From: Candidatus Aminicenantota bacterium
GTDB taxonomy: Bacteria > Acidobacteriota > Aminicenantia > Aminicenantales > Aminicenantaceae
NCBI GenBank assembly: GCA_030614645.1
Contig: JAUWTR010000004.1
Span: 1-15,373, forward strand
Direction of reading: 5' to 3'
DNA length: 15,373 bases
Shown here: one piece after another, positions 1-6,968 of the stretch
Layout of the letters: each line of letters begins with the position of its first letter
Numbering within the stretch: position 1 is the first letter of the stretch
Translations under genes and position numbers: made by a program
The notes under the pieces: generated by a model
What the model saw: only the letters and a program-made list of their open reading frames with translations
The model's database searches: none
Told to the model about the DNA's origin: nothing

Positions 1-1
1 C

Positions 2-52
2 CTAGTGACTAAAATTGCCCAGAAATACACCTCTCGGGAGGGTTCTTCCTGA
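2..52 (+). CDS. glyQ: Glycyl-tRNA synthetase alpha subunit, C-terminal end (partial)
   Basis: Only the last 16 codons are present; the gene enters from the left edge. The frame reads LVTKIAQKYTSREGSS and stops with TGA at 50-52. This resembles the usual GlyQ tail, in which an Ala/Val-Ala-x-x-Tyr-x-x-x-Arg-Glu helix ends the protein (known for the family). The TGA shares its final base with the glyS ATG (TGATG), a normal glyQ-glyS junction implying translational coupling. The call rests on this short match plus the following glyS gene, so it is moderately sure. Confidence 0.62.
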   Translation, partial: LVTKIAQKYTSREGSS

Positions 53-2139
53 TGGAATTTGTCCTGGAAATTAATACCGAAGAGATGCCTTTACTGCATG
101 TCAAAGCTGCTTTGCAACAATTAAAAAGAAATTTCGAAGATGTGCTTGTCTCAAAGGGCCTGGTTGACAAGAAAAAAAAACCTGGAAAAATCGAGACATT
201 TGGAACCTGTCGTAGGCTGATCATATATGGTGATTTAATAGCCTACCAGAGAAATAAAGAAGAAATAATTTTTGGTCCGCCAAAATCTGTGGCATTTGCT
301 CCAGATGGCAGCCTAACTCCAGCTGTCATGGGATTTGCCAGGTCCCTGGGAGTTAAGGTTGATAGCTTGGAGGTCGTCTCTAATGAAAAAGGGGAGTATA
401 TTGCTGTAAAGAAAATTCAAAAAGGAAGGTCTGCTAAGGATGTGCTGCCTCAGGTATTGCCGGACATTATCACTAGATTGAGTTTTCCAAAAATGATGCG
501 TTGGGGAGCGAATGATTTTAAATTTTCCCGCCCTATTAGGTATATTTTTTGTATTTTGGAGGGGGAACAACTTTCTTTTATGGTTAATGGAATTTCGACA
601 ATAGATTTTACTACAGGTCACAAGCTGTATTTTCCCGCCCCTATAAAAGTAAAATCATTCCAGGAATACCGAAGATTGTTAAAGAAAAATAAAGTCCTTA
701 TCGAAGAGAAAACAAGGAAATCCCGTATAAAAAATCTTATAGAAAAAAAGCTAGCGCCTCTGGAAGCGCAATGTTTCCCAGATGAAAAACTCTTGGACAA
801 ACTGGCTAACGATGTTGAATACCCGTATGTTTTTTTGGGAGCATTCCCTAAAAAATATTTGAATTTACCTATTGAGATATTAAGTACTGCGATGAGAGAG
901 GGGCAAAATCTCCTTTCTGTTATTAAGGGAAAGAAACAACTCCCGGTTTTTTTGGGAGTTACTGATGCCTGTAATGATGAAAAAGGATTTGTCAGCAAGG
1001 GGAACGAGAGGGTTTTAAAAGCGAGACTGGAAGATGCACGCTTTTTTTGGGAGCAGGATTCAAAAATACCGCTGAAAGAAAGAGCCGAGAATTTAAGGCA
1101 GGTCGTTTTTCAGGAAAGCCTGGGAAGTTATGAAGACAAGAGTGAACGAATAAAAAAAATTGCCCTTTACTTAGTAAACAAGGTGGATGCAGGCAAAAAA
1201 AAACAACAGATCAAACAAGCAGCTGAACTGTGCAAAGCTGATCTGCTTACAGAAATGGTAAGAGAGTTTCCTTCCCTGCAAGGGAAAGCGGGCGGAATTT
1301 ATGCACGGAAAGAAAAATATTCCTTTGCTGTCTGGAAAGCTATATATGAACATTACCAACCAGTCAGCCTGGATGATCCTAGTCCGTCTTCTCTTATCGG
1401 GGCTATCTTGGCAGTTTGTGATAAGCTGGATTCAATAGTAGGAGTTTTAGGCCTTGAAATTGAGATATCCGGATCAAAGGACCCTTTTGGACTGCGCCGA
1501 AATGCCCAGGGTATATGCTCTATTGTGCTTGATAAAAAATTGGATTTTTCCTTTCCCCGGCTTCTGGATAAGGTCATTAAAGTATATGAGGATTGCCTGA
1601 TAAAAAACAGAAGCGAGTTAAAAGAGATCTGTCTTGAATTTTTTAAGAACAGAATAGAGTATATTTTTAGCCACCTTGGGTTTCGTTATGATCTGATAAA
1701 CGCAGTGCTGAGTTCAGGTGTTGATAAAAATTATAATACTTTTCTCAAGATGAAAGCGTTGAACAGCCTTAAAGATAATTTAAAATTTAAGACATTGATC
1801 CTTACTTCCAAAAGAGTTAACAATATATTGAGAGGACAACCCATGTATAGGGTAAATCAGGATCTGCTTATTGAGAAAGAAGAGCGAGAGCTTTACACAA
1901 CTTATTCGATTATTAGAGATAATGTTAGGCCTTTATTTTTAAGTGGAGATTTTTCAAGAGCTCAAAGAATTGTGCTTACACTAGGGTCATCAATAGATAA
2001 TTTTTTTGATAATGTACTGGTGATGGCTGAAGATAAAAGGATCAAGCGTAACCGCCTGGCATTACTTCAACAGGTTAGTAAACTTTTCAGCCAAATCGCA
2101 GATTACTCTGAAGTTGTTATTGAAGGGGAGAAAGACTGA
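52..2139 (+). CDS. glyS: Glycyl-tRNA synthetase beta subunit
   Basis: Complete 695-residue beta subunit of the bacterial heterotetrameric (alpha2beta2) glycyl-tRNA synthetase, close to the usual ~690 residues. With GlyQ it charges tRNA-Gly in the cytoplasm; the beta subunit supplies tRNA recognition. Visible family marks are the N-terminal LEINTEEMP segment, an HD-like domain around residues 405-485 containing YEHYQPVSLDDPSPSS (about 431-446) and SKDPFGLRRNAQGI (about 474-487), and a helical DALR-type anticodon-binding region near 580-690. The ATG overlaps the glyQ stop by one base; GGGAGG at 35-42 is the likely ribosome site although its spacing is long. The N-terminal motif reads TEEMP where many relatives have TEELP. 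The gene ends 6 bases from a convergent PilZ gene, with no visible terminator between them. Confidence 0.96.
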   Translation: MEFVLEINTEEMPLLHVKAALQQLKRNFEDVLVSKGLVDKKKKPGKIETFGTCRRLIIYGDLIAYQRNKEEIIFGPPKSVAFAPDGSLTPAVMGFARSLGVKVDSLEVVSNEKGEYIAVKKIQKGRSAKDVLPQVLPDIITRLSFPKMMRWGANDFKFSRPIRYIFCILEGEQLSFMVNGISTIDFTTGHKLYFPAPIKVKSFQEYRRLLKKNKVLIEEKTRKSRIKNLIEKKLAPLEAQCFPDEKLLDKLANDVEYPYVFLGAFPKKYLNLPIEILSTAMREGQNLLSVIKGKKQLPVFLGVTDACNDEKGFVSKGNERVLKARLEDARFFWEQDSKIPLKERAENLRQVVFQESLGSYEDKSERIKKIALYLVNKVDAGKKKQQIKQAAELCKADLLTEMVREFPSLQGKAGGIYARKEKYSFAVWKAIYEHYQPVSLDDPSPSSLIGAILAVCDKLDSIVGVLGLEIEISGSKDPFGLRRNAQGICSIVLDKKLDFSFPRLLDKVIKVYEDCLIKNRSELKEICLEFFKNRIEYIFSHLGFRYDLINAVLSSGVDKNYNTFLKMKALNSLKDNLKFKTLILTSKRVNNILRGQPMYRVNQDLLIEKEERELYTTYSIIRDNVRPLFLSGDFSRAQRIVLTLGSSIDNFFDNVLVMAEDKRIKRNRLALLQQVSKLFSQIADYSEVVIEGEKD

Positions 2140-2145
2140 TTATTG

Positions 2146-2592
2146 TCACCCATCTATTTCAAAGTCGCCAGTAGCTGAGCTTTTTAAAGCTGATTTATCC
2201 TCCGGGATGAATTTTTGTTCCAGGGCAATAATTTTTACCAGAGAGCCAGGGTAATTTTGTCCTTTTTTCTCACCATAGGGATTAAATTGAACCCCTATTT
2301 GGTATTTATAACTTTTCCCTGGGTTTGCTGCTGACCATCTAACTCTTCCTTTAAAAGTCTTAGGAACTCTTTCACCAGTAATAGAAATTTTCATGTTGAT
2401 TTTTGTGTTTATTTTAAAAGCTTTCTGGGAGACAAAGCGTATGCCTCCTCTGCTGAAGTCCAAAATCGGGCAGAATTCTTCTCCATATTTTCCAGGAGAA
2501 GAGGAGAGAAATTTATCTAATTTATAGCTGGTAGTTGCTCCCGGAATCTCAAACCGGAAACAAGTTCTTCTTTCTATACTTTTGTTTGACAT
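2146..2592 (-). CDS. PilZ-domain protein, predicted c-di-GMP binder
   Basis: Small single-domain protein of 148 residues. Numbering from the TTG-inclusive reading (one residue longer), it carries the two PilZ c-di-GMP motifs: RxxxR at R10-R14 (RRTCFR) and D/NxSxxG at D46-G51 (DFSRGG), followed by a beta-rich stretch ending in the typical IGVQF strand. No signal peptide or membrane segment is seen, so it is cytoplasmic. PilZ proteins relay cyclic-di-GMP levels to motility, adhesion or secretion machinery; the partner here cannot be told. I chose ATG at 2592 over TTG at 2595 because AAGGAG lies 7 bases before the ATG. It has its own promoter-like sequence (2640-2668) but sits on the same strand downstream of the 13-gene operon, so readthrough is possible. 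Convergent with glyS. Confidence 0.85.
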   Translation of the reverse strand: MSNKSIERRTCFRFEIPGATTSYKLDKFLSSSPGKYGEEFCPILDFSRGGIRFVSQKAFKINTKINMKISITGERVPKTFKGRVRWSAANPGKSYKYQIGVQFNPYGEKKGQNYPGSLVKIIALEQKFIPEDKSALKSSATGDFEIDG

Positions 2593-2639
2593 CAACCAAC
2601 TCCTTCTTTCCCTATAAGTAGCTGATACAATTTTATATT

Positions 2640-2668
2640 AGCATATATAAACAAACTATTATTGTCAA
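2640..2668 (-). promoter_or_regulatory. Sigma70-like promoter for the PilZ gene
   Basis: On the minus strand a perfect -35 box TTGACA (2668-2663) is followed by a 17-base spacer and a -10-like TATGCT (2645-2640). The predicted transcript start is about 40 bases upstream of the PilZ ATG. TATATA and TAATAT overlap the same area and could serve as alternative -10 boxes. Spacing and position are ideal; the -10 matches consensus at only 4 of 6 bases. Confidence 0.6.
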
Positions 2669-2669
2669 A

Positions 2670-2693
2670 TGACTTAATATTAATTATTAGTCA
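2670..2693. repeat. Imperfect 24-bp palindrome upstream of the PilZ promoter
   Basis: TGACT at 2670-2674 and AGTCA at 2689-2693 are the perfect ends of a 24-base imperfect palindrome (9 of 12 positions symmetric) with an AT-only core. It lies immediately upstream of the PilZ -35 box and downstream of the end of the large operon. It has no GC stem or T-run, so it does not look like a terminator. It could be a regulator site, but in such AT-rich DNA chance symmetry is quite possible. Confidence 0.3.
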
Positions 2694-2735
2694 AAGGTGA
2701 ATGGGGAAGAGAAGAAAGTGAAACATGATCTGTTT

Positions 2736-4403
2736 TTATCTTAGTGTCCCTTCGTATTTAGCGGTTAACGGGCGTTTGCGGACGTCTTCAGGAGTATAGG
2801 AGGGTAGGAGTACCGGGGAGATGAGGTCAGTTCTGATTCCAGCAGCTTTAAGCTCTTTTTCATAACTATTTATGTGGTCGAGGGACAATTTGTTTAGCTT
2901 TACGGATTTAGTATATGTGGAAGCGTATTCTCCCGCTATGCGGCCGAAAACATTATAATCTAATACGGAATTTCCCATCAAACGATTGCGTCCGTGAACT
3001 CCCCCCGACGCTTCTCCGGCAACATAAAGGCCGGGAATATTGGATTCACATTTTTCATTGATCTCGATCCCTCCATTCTGGTAATGGAGAGAAGGATAGA
3101 TCAACATGGGCTCTTTGGTGATGTCGATTCCATAACGGATGAACTGCCGATGCATAGCAGGGAATTGCTTATTTATATAGCCATCTCCCTGAAGCATTTC
3201 GATAAGAGGGGAGTCAAGCCAGATGCCGACACGCTCACTAGGAGTTTTTATGCCATTTTTTCTTTCCACACATTCTCTGATTATTGCTGAACTTTCAACA
3301 TCCCTTGGTTCGCGCGGGAAAACAAAGAGTTCCCCATCTTTGTTTAATGGCTGTCCACCGGCTCCTCTGATTTTTTCTGTAATTAGAAATCCTGCGATCT
3401 GCTCCGGGAAAACTGAACCAGTCGGATGGTATTGCACAGAATCCATATAAAGAAGTTTTCCCCCAGCACGGTAAGCTATAACCAACCCGTCTCCGGTTGC
3501 GCCGTAATGGTTGGTTGTGTCATATCCTCTTATATGCAGCCGTCCGTATCCGCCGGTGGTGATAATAGTGGCTTTTGCTTTTACAGTAAAATATTCTTCA
3601 GTTTCAAGGTTATAGAGCACTCCTCCCGCACACTTTCCTTGTTCATCTAAGAGCAATTCAACTGTAGGCATAAATTCAAGTACATTTACTTTGTCAGGTT
3701 GGTTTCTTACTTCATCCATAAGGGTACGTAAAATGATAGCACCGGTATAATCGCGCGATGAAAGCATTCTTTTTCTGGAAGTGCCTCCCCCGTGCAAAGC
3801 CTGAAATGAACCGTCATCCAGTTTGTCCCAGACAACACCGAGTTCTTCCAGCCATTTAACCACATCTGGTCCTTTTTCAGTCATGGCACGGACGAGTTCC
3901 GGTTTATTATCAAAATGACCGCCGCCCATAGCATCTAGATAATGATGGGGAGGTGAGTCGATTTTTTTTATGGCAGCCTGCATTCCGCCCTGGGACATCA
4001 TAGAATTGGCGTCCCCGAATCTGAGTTTAGTAGAAATGATGCTTTTTACGCCAGATTGGGAGGCAATAATCGCTGCTGCTGCTCCTGCTCCACCGCCTCC
4101 GATAATAAGGATATCTGTTTCATAATCTGGTTTTGAAAGGTCGAACGATTTCGGATTAATCCTGGAATGCGATTCTAGCATCTCTGCAACTTCAGTAGTG
4201 ATCGATTCTCCCTTATTGGGCCCTATATGAATTTTGCGTTTTGATTCCAGCTTGTAGTCAGGGTGAAATTTATTAAGCACTTCCTCCCTTTCATCCGAAC
4301 TCATAGGCGGAAAAACAGGTTTTCCTGATTTTGCTAGTTCATAACGTTTGTTACGTGTCTGAGTGACTTTTTTTATTGATTCATGCATATATTCTGGATA
4401 CAT
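2736..4403 (-). CDS. Fumarate reductase/succinate dehydrogenase-type flavoprotein subunit (TfrA-like)
   Basis: 555-residue FAD flavoprotein of the FrdA/SdhA/NadB/TfrA family, predicted to reduce fumarate to succinate in the cytoplasm. Residues 1-95 are an unassigned charged extension. The FAD Rossmann motif GGGGAG is at 102-107. All catalytic positions of the family are visible: H326 (QYHPTG), E343 and R346 (TEKIRG), the proton-donor Arg R367 (PRDVESSAI), H440 (HYQNGGI), R474 (NRLMGN) and R488. The histidine that carries covalent FAD in FrdA/SdhA is N133 (ANSMMSQGG), so FAD should be non-covalent, as in NadB. The C-terminal helical region is short (about 65 residues after R488). The start at 4403 has AAGGAG 6 bases upstream. 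It is the last gene of the operon, 10 bases after its iron-sulfur partner, and no membrane anchor gene is present. Substrate is inferred; another enoate or L-aspartate is possible, though NadB is less likely given the iron-sulfur neighbour. Confidence 0.85.
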   Translation of the reverse strand: MYPEYMHESIKKVTQTRNKRYELAKSGKPVFPPMSSDEREEVLNKFHPDYKLESKRKIHIGPNKGESITTEVAEMLESHSRINPKSFDLSKPDYETDILIIGGGGAGAAAAIIASQSGVKSIISTKLRFGDANSMMSQGGMQAAIKKIDSPPHHYLDAMGGGHFDNKPELVRAMTEKGPDVVKWLEELGVVWDKLDDGSFQALHGGGTSRKRMLSSRDYTGAIILRTLMDEVRNQPDKVNVLEFMPTVELLLDEQGKCAGGVLYNLETEEYFTVKAKATIITTGGYGRLHIRGYDTTNHYGATGDGLVIAYRAGGKLLYMDSVQYHPTGSVFPEQIAGFLITEKIRGAGGQPLNKDGELFVFPREPRDVESSAIIRECVERKNGIKTPSERVGIWLDSPLIEMLQGDGYINKQFPAMHRQFIRYGIDITKEPMLIYPSLHYQNGGIEINEKCESNIPGLYVAGEASGGVHGRNRLMGNSVLDYNVFGRIAGEYASTYTKSVKLNKLSLDHINSYEKELKAAGIRTDLISPVLLPSYTPEDVRKRPLTAKYEGTLR

Positions 4404-4413
4404 CTGGCACTCC

Positions 4414-5094
4414 TTATTCCATGTCTCTTTTATAATATATCTTTTTAAGCTCTTCTTTATCAGTTGAGATTAATTTCTTATATTCTTTGTCAAAAGAGTG
4501 GTCATTAATTTCTTTAATCCTATTACTCAGTTCTTTACTTTTAGGGGCTAGGTATTTACCATAAAGTCTTTTAGCAAGAATACTGACATTGAATTGAACG
4601 ATTTCCGCTGGACAGCGGATGGCACAGAGCCCACAGCACAGACAATCAAAGGAGAGGTCCATTACTGCTTCGATGTCACCCCGTTTGGCAGCTTGAATGT
4701 AATCCATAACTTCCAGGTCTTGAGGACAAGCCTTAGTGCAGGAATTGCAGGCAACACATCTAAAGACTTCTGGATAGAGTTTCTGGACTGCTGCAACATT
4801 AGGCTCGATCTTATTGATATCATAGATGGTCTTATAAGCCGGGATTGCAGGAAGCTGAGAAAGCCACATGTCTTTTTCGACTAAAGTAGTGCAGGCAAGC
4901 CCTGTATATATCTTATAATCTCCTGGAAGCCTATATACTGTAGCGCAAGCACCACAAAATCCTTCTCGGCAACCAGCGCCTCTTATTATTTGATAGCCGG
5001 CATATTCCAAAGCTCCCATAATGGTTGCCTCAGCTGGGACTTGATAGCCTTTTCCCATAATAAAGACAGTCACAAAATTCTCTTTTTTTGCCAT
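4414..5094 (-). CDS. Fumarate reductase-like iron-sulfur subunit (SdhB/TfrB N-terminal type)
   Basis: 226-residue electron-transfer partner of the following flavoprotein. An N-terminal plant-type ferredoxin fold binds [2Fe-2S] through C42, C47, C50 and C68 (GCREGFCGAC then GLAC). A helical ferredoxin domain has two complete CxxCxxCxxxCP motifs at C113/C116/C119/C123 and C151/C154/C157/C161, predicting two [4Fe-4S] clusters instead of the [2Fe-2S]/[4Fe-4S]/[3Fe-4S] set of classical SdhB/FrdB. There is an extra cysteine at C153. The tail (about 175-226) is charged and helical. It resembles the first half of methanogen TfrB but lacks the C-terminal CCG (HdrB-like) half; a separate hdrB is at the other end of the operon. 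AAGGAG lies 8 bases before the ATG. The stop codon abuts the next gene's ribosome site. Confidence 0.83.
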   Translation of the reverse strand: MAKKENFVTVFIMGKGYQVPAEATIMGALEYAGYQIIRGAGCREGFCGACATVYRLPGDYKIYTGLACTTLVEKDMWLSQLPAIPAYKTIYDINKIEPNVAAVQKLYPEVFRCVACNSCTKACPQDLEVMDYIQAAKRGDIEAVMDLSFDCLCCGLCAIRCPAEIVQFNVSILAKRLYGKYLAPKSKELSNRIKEINDHSFDKEYKKLISTDKEELKKIYYKRDME

Positions 5095-5109
5095 CTTGAT
5101 ATCTCCTTA

Positions 5110-5934
5110 TTAGTATTCTTGTGGTAATGTCTTAAGTTCAGCCCAGGAATAAACTGGGCCATCCTTGCAGATATAATGCTTGCCGATATTGCATCTTCCA
5201 CACTTACCGATTCCGCATTTCATTTTATTTTCAACTGTAGTATAGATCTGCCCATCTTCAAATCCAAGTTCTTCAAGAGCTTTAATTACAAATTTTATCA
5301 TGATAGGAGGACCGCAGGTAATCGAGATAGAATTGTCAGGGGAAGGTTTTTTGTCTGTTACATTTTGCGGTACAAATCCGACATACCCTTTCCAGTCTTT
5401 TTCCTCAACATCAACTGAAAGGTGTACATTCATTTTTTCATTAAGTTTTTCCAGTTCCTCTTTAAATACTAAGTCCTTTGAGGTTCTTGCTCCATAGATA
5501 AGGGTGAGTTTGCCATAATCCTTCTTTTTTTTGAGAGCAGTATGCAGCACAGACCAGATCGGAGCTAAACCAATGCCGCCGCCAATAAAGATGAGGTTCT
5601 TCCCTTTCCAATTTTCAATTGGGAAATTATTGCCATAAGGGCCTCTTATGCCGATGATCTCCCCGACCTCTGTTTCATGTAAAGCAGAGGTGACTCTCCC
5701 CATTTTTAAAATACTGAACTGGAGGAAATCTTTTTCAAAAGGGGATGAGGATATGGAGATCATAGATTCGCCTTTTCCTAAAACGGAAAGCATGGCACAT
5801 TGTCCGCATTGGTGGGAAAAACTGTTTTTTTCGATGAATTGAGTTCTAAATGTTTTAATAGGCCTTGAGCCTGAGACTTCTTCTTTTATCTTGATTATTT
5901 TTGCCAGTTTTGGAATGTATATGTTTTCATTCAT
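5110..5934 (-). CDS. flxA: NAD(P)H-binding flavin oxidoreductase, FlxA type (FAD/NAD(P)-binding, ferredoxin-reductase-like)
   Basis: 274-residue FNR-like reductase of the AsrB/HydG/FlxA/PyrK group. An FAD-binding barrel contains SISSSP (60-65) and RGPYGNNFP (97-105). An NAD(P)-binding fold follows with GGGIGLAP (118-125), IYGAR (146-150) and TCGPPIMI (206-213). A C-terminal [2Fe-2S] site has C240, C245, C248 and C256 (KCGIGKCGRC...YIC). It should take hydride from NAD(P)H and pass electrons to the two ferredoxin-like subunits encoded upstream. In Desulfovibrio FlxABCD-HdrABC complexes this is the NADH entry point (family knowledge). The ATG overlaps the end of the preceding gene by 8 bases (ATGAATGA). 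Cofactor preference between NADH and NADPH cannot be read with certainty. Reverse flow, forming NAD(P)H, is possible. Confidence 0.86.
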   Translation of the reverse strand: MNENIYIPKLAKIIKIKEEVSGSRPIKTFRTQFIEKNSFSHQCGQCAMLSVLGKGESMISISSSPFEKDFLQFSILKMGRVTSALHETEVGEIIGIRGPYGNNFPIENWKGKNLIFIGGGIGLAPIWSVLHTALKKKKDYGKLTLIYGARTSKDLVFKEELEKLNEKMNVHLSVDVEEKDWKGYVGFVPQNVTDKKPSPDNSISITCGPPIMIKFVIKALEELGFEDGQIYTTVENKMKCGIGKCGRCNIGKHYICKDGPVYSWAELKTLPQEY

Positions 5935-6964
5935 GATCTATCACCTTATTCAGAATTTCTATTATATCTATTCCCATGGGGCATAAAGAAATACACCTTC
6001 CGCAGCCTGTACATAGGTAATCCTGGTAATTTTCGACATGATACTGAAACTTATGAAGCATTCTCTGGCGTAATCTTGAAGCTTTGTCCGGCCTGGGATT
6101 GTGTCCTGAGGAATGCATGGTAAAATCCGGGAACTGACATGTATCCCAGGTCCTGACTCTTTTTCCTTTGAGGGGTAGGGTAGAAGTAAGTTCATCGGTT
6201 ATGTCAAAACAAAAACAGGTGGGGCAGAGGTAAGTACATATACCACAGCGGATACAGCTCATGGCTTCTTCATCCCAGAAAGGAGATTCAAACATATCTT
6301 TTAGTTTGTCTGGGATGTTTTTAATATCTTTTACCTCTCTTTTGATCTTTTTTTCAGATTCCCTCTGGATTTTTTCCAATTCTTTTTTATCTTTTGATGA
6401 GGCAGGCTTGAAAAGATTTTCGGCTGCTTTGATAAGCTTCTCTCCTTTCTTAGTCAGGGAATCGATATGATATTTGTCACCCATGTCAGTCATAAGAATA
6501 TCCAGGCCCTCTTTAGAATGAGGTGAACCGCCGACTGATAGGCAGAAACAATTAGGCGAAGGAGGAGGGTTGCAGGTTAGGCCGACTAATATTGTCTGGT
6601 TTCTTCTGCTCCAGTAATAGGGGTCTTTAGGTTCCTCTCCAAAAACCTTGTCTGTAAGAGTTATTGCTTTAGCGTCACAGGGCCTGACACCGAAAATAAC
6701 AGCTGGGTGCTCTTCGGGAAGAACTTCTTTAATTTGAGGTTTTCCCTCTTTTGAAGTATTAAATTGCAGGAAGATCTCTCTTTGAGGATAAATTATTTTT
6801 TTGGGAGCCAGGACTGTGTTTAAGTGTTCCAAGTTAAGCTTATCCGGGTTTTGGATAACTTCATAACTCCAAAGATTTTCCTGCTTTTCCGGAGAATAAA
6901 CTGTATAAGATTGCAGTTTTTTTATCCATGCGGGGAATGATTTTTTTGTCAGTATCTTTTCCAT
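5927..6964 (-). CDS. 4Fe-4S dicluster electron-transfer subunit, AsrA/sulfhydrogenase-beta (FlxB/FlxC) type
   Basis: 345-residue iron-sulfur protein related to anaerobic sulfite reductase subunit A and sulfhydrogenase beta subunits, which wire a flavin NAD(P)H module to a partner enzyme. The N-terminal domain has GVRPCDAKA (92-100) and a cysteine group C131, C139 and C141 (NCFCLSVGG) typical of that family. The C-terminal part has two [4Fe-4S] motifs: C237/C240/C243/C247 (CIRCGICTYLCP, then CFC) and C318/C321/C324/C328 (CTGCGRCISLCP). The segment 180-225 is highly charged and probably helical. An upstream methionine at 7015 would overlap the previous gene, but AGGTGA lies 4 bases before ATG 6964 and that leaves a 4-base gap, so I start there. 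It directly precedes flxA, the usual pairing. Whether it matches FlxB or FlxC by name I cannot settle. Confidence 0.83.
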   Translation of the reverse strand: MEKILTKKSFPAWIKKLQSYTVYSPEKQENLWSYEVIQNPDKLNLEHLNTVLAPKKIIYPQREIFLQFNTSKEGKPQIKEVLPEEHPAVIFGVRPCDAKAITLTDKVFGEEPKDPYYWSRRNQTILVGLTCNPPPSPNCFCLSVGGSPHSKEGLDILMTDMGDKYHIDSLTKKGEKLIKAAENLFKPASSKDKKELEKIQRESEKKIKREVKDIKNIPDKLKDMFESPFWDEEAMSCIRCGICTYLCPTCFCFDITDELTSTLPLKGKRVRTWDTCQFPDFTMHSSGHNPRPDKASRLRQRMLHKFQYHVENYQDYLCTGCGRCISLCPMGIDIIEILNKVIDHE

Positions 6965-6968
6965 GGTC

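Noticed and set aside
2185..2198. AGCTTT/AAAGCT palindrome as a terminator between glyS and the PilZ gene
   Set aside because: It has a 2-base loop, mostly A/T pairs and no following T-run outside the palindrome; it lies within PilZ coding sequence.
2736..4403. L-aspartate oxidase (NadB)
   Set aside because: Shares the non-covalent FAD feature, but the dedicated Fe-S partner, N-terminal extension, short C-terminal helical region and redox operon context favour a fumarate-reductase/TfrA role.
2736..5094. Membrane-bound succinate dehydrogenase/fumarate reductase of a respiratory chain
   Set aside because: No SdhC/SdhD/FrdC-like anchor gene nearby, no hydrophobic segments in either subunit, and no classical [3Fe-4S] motif.
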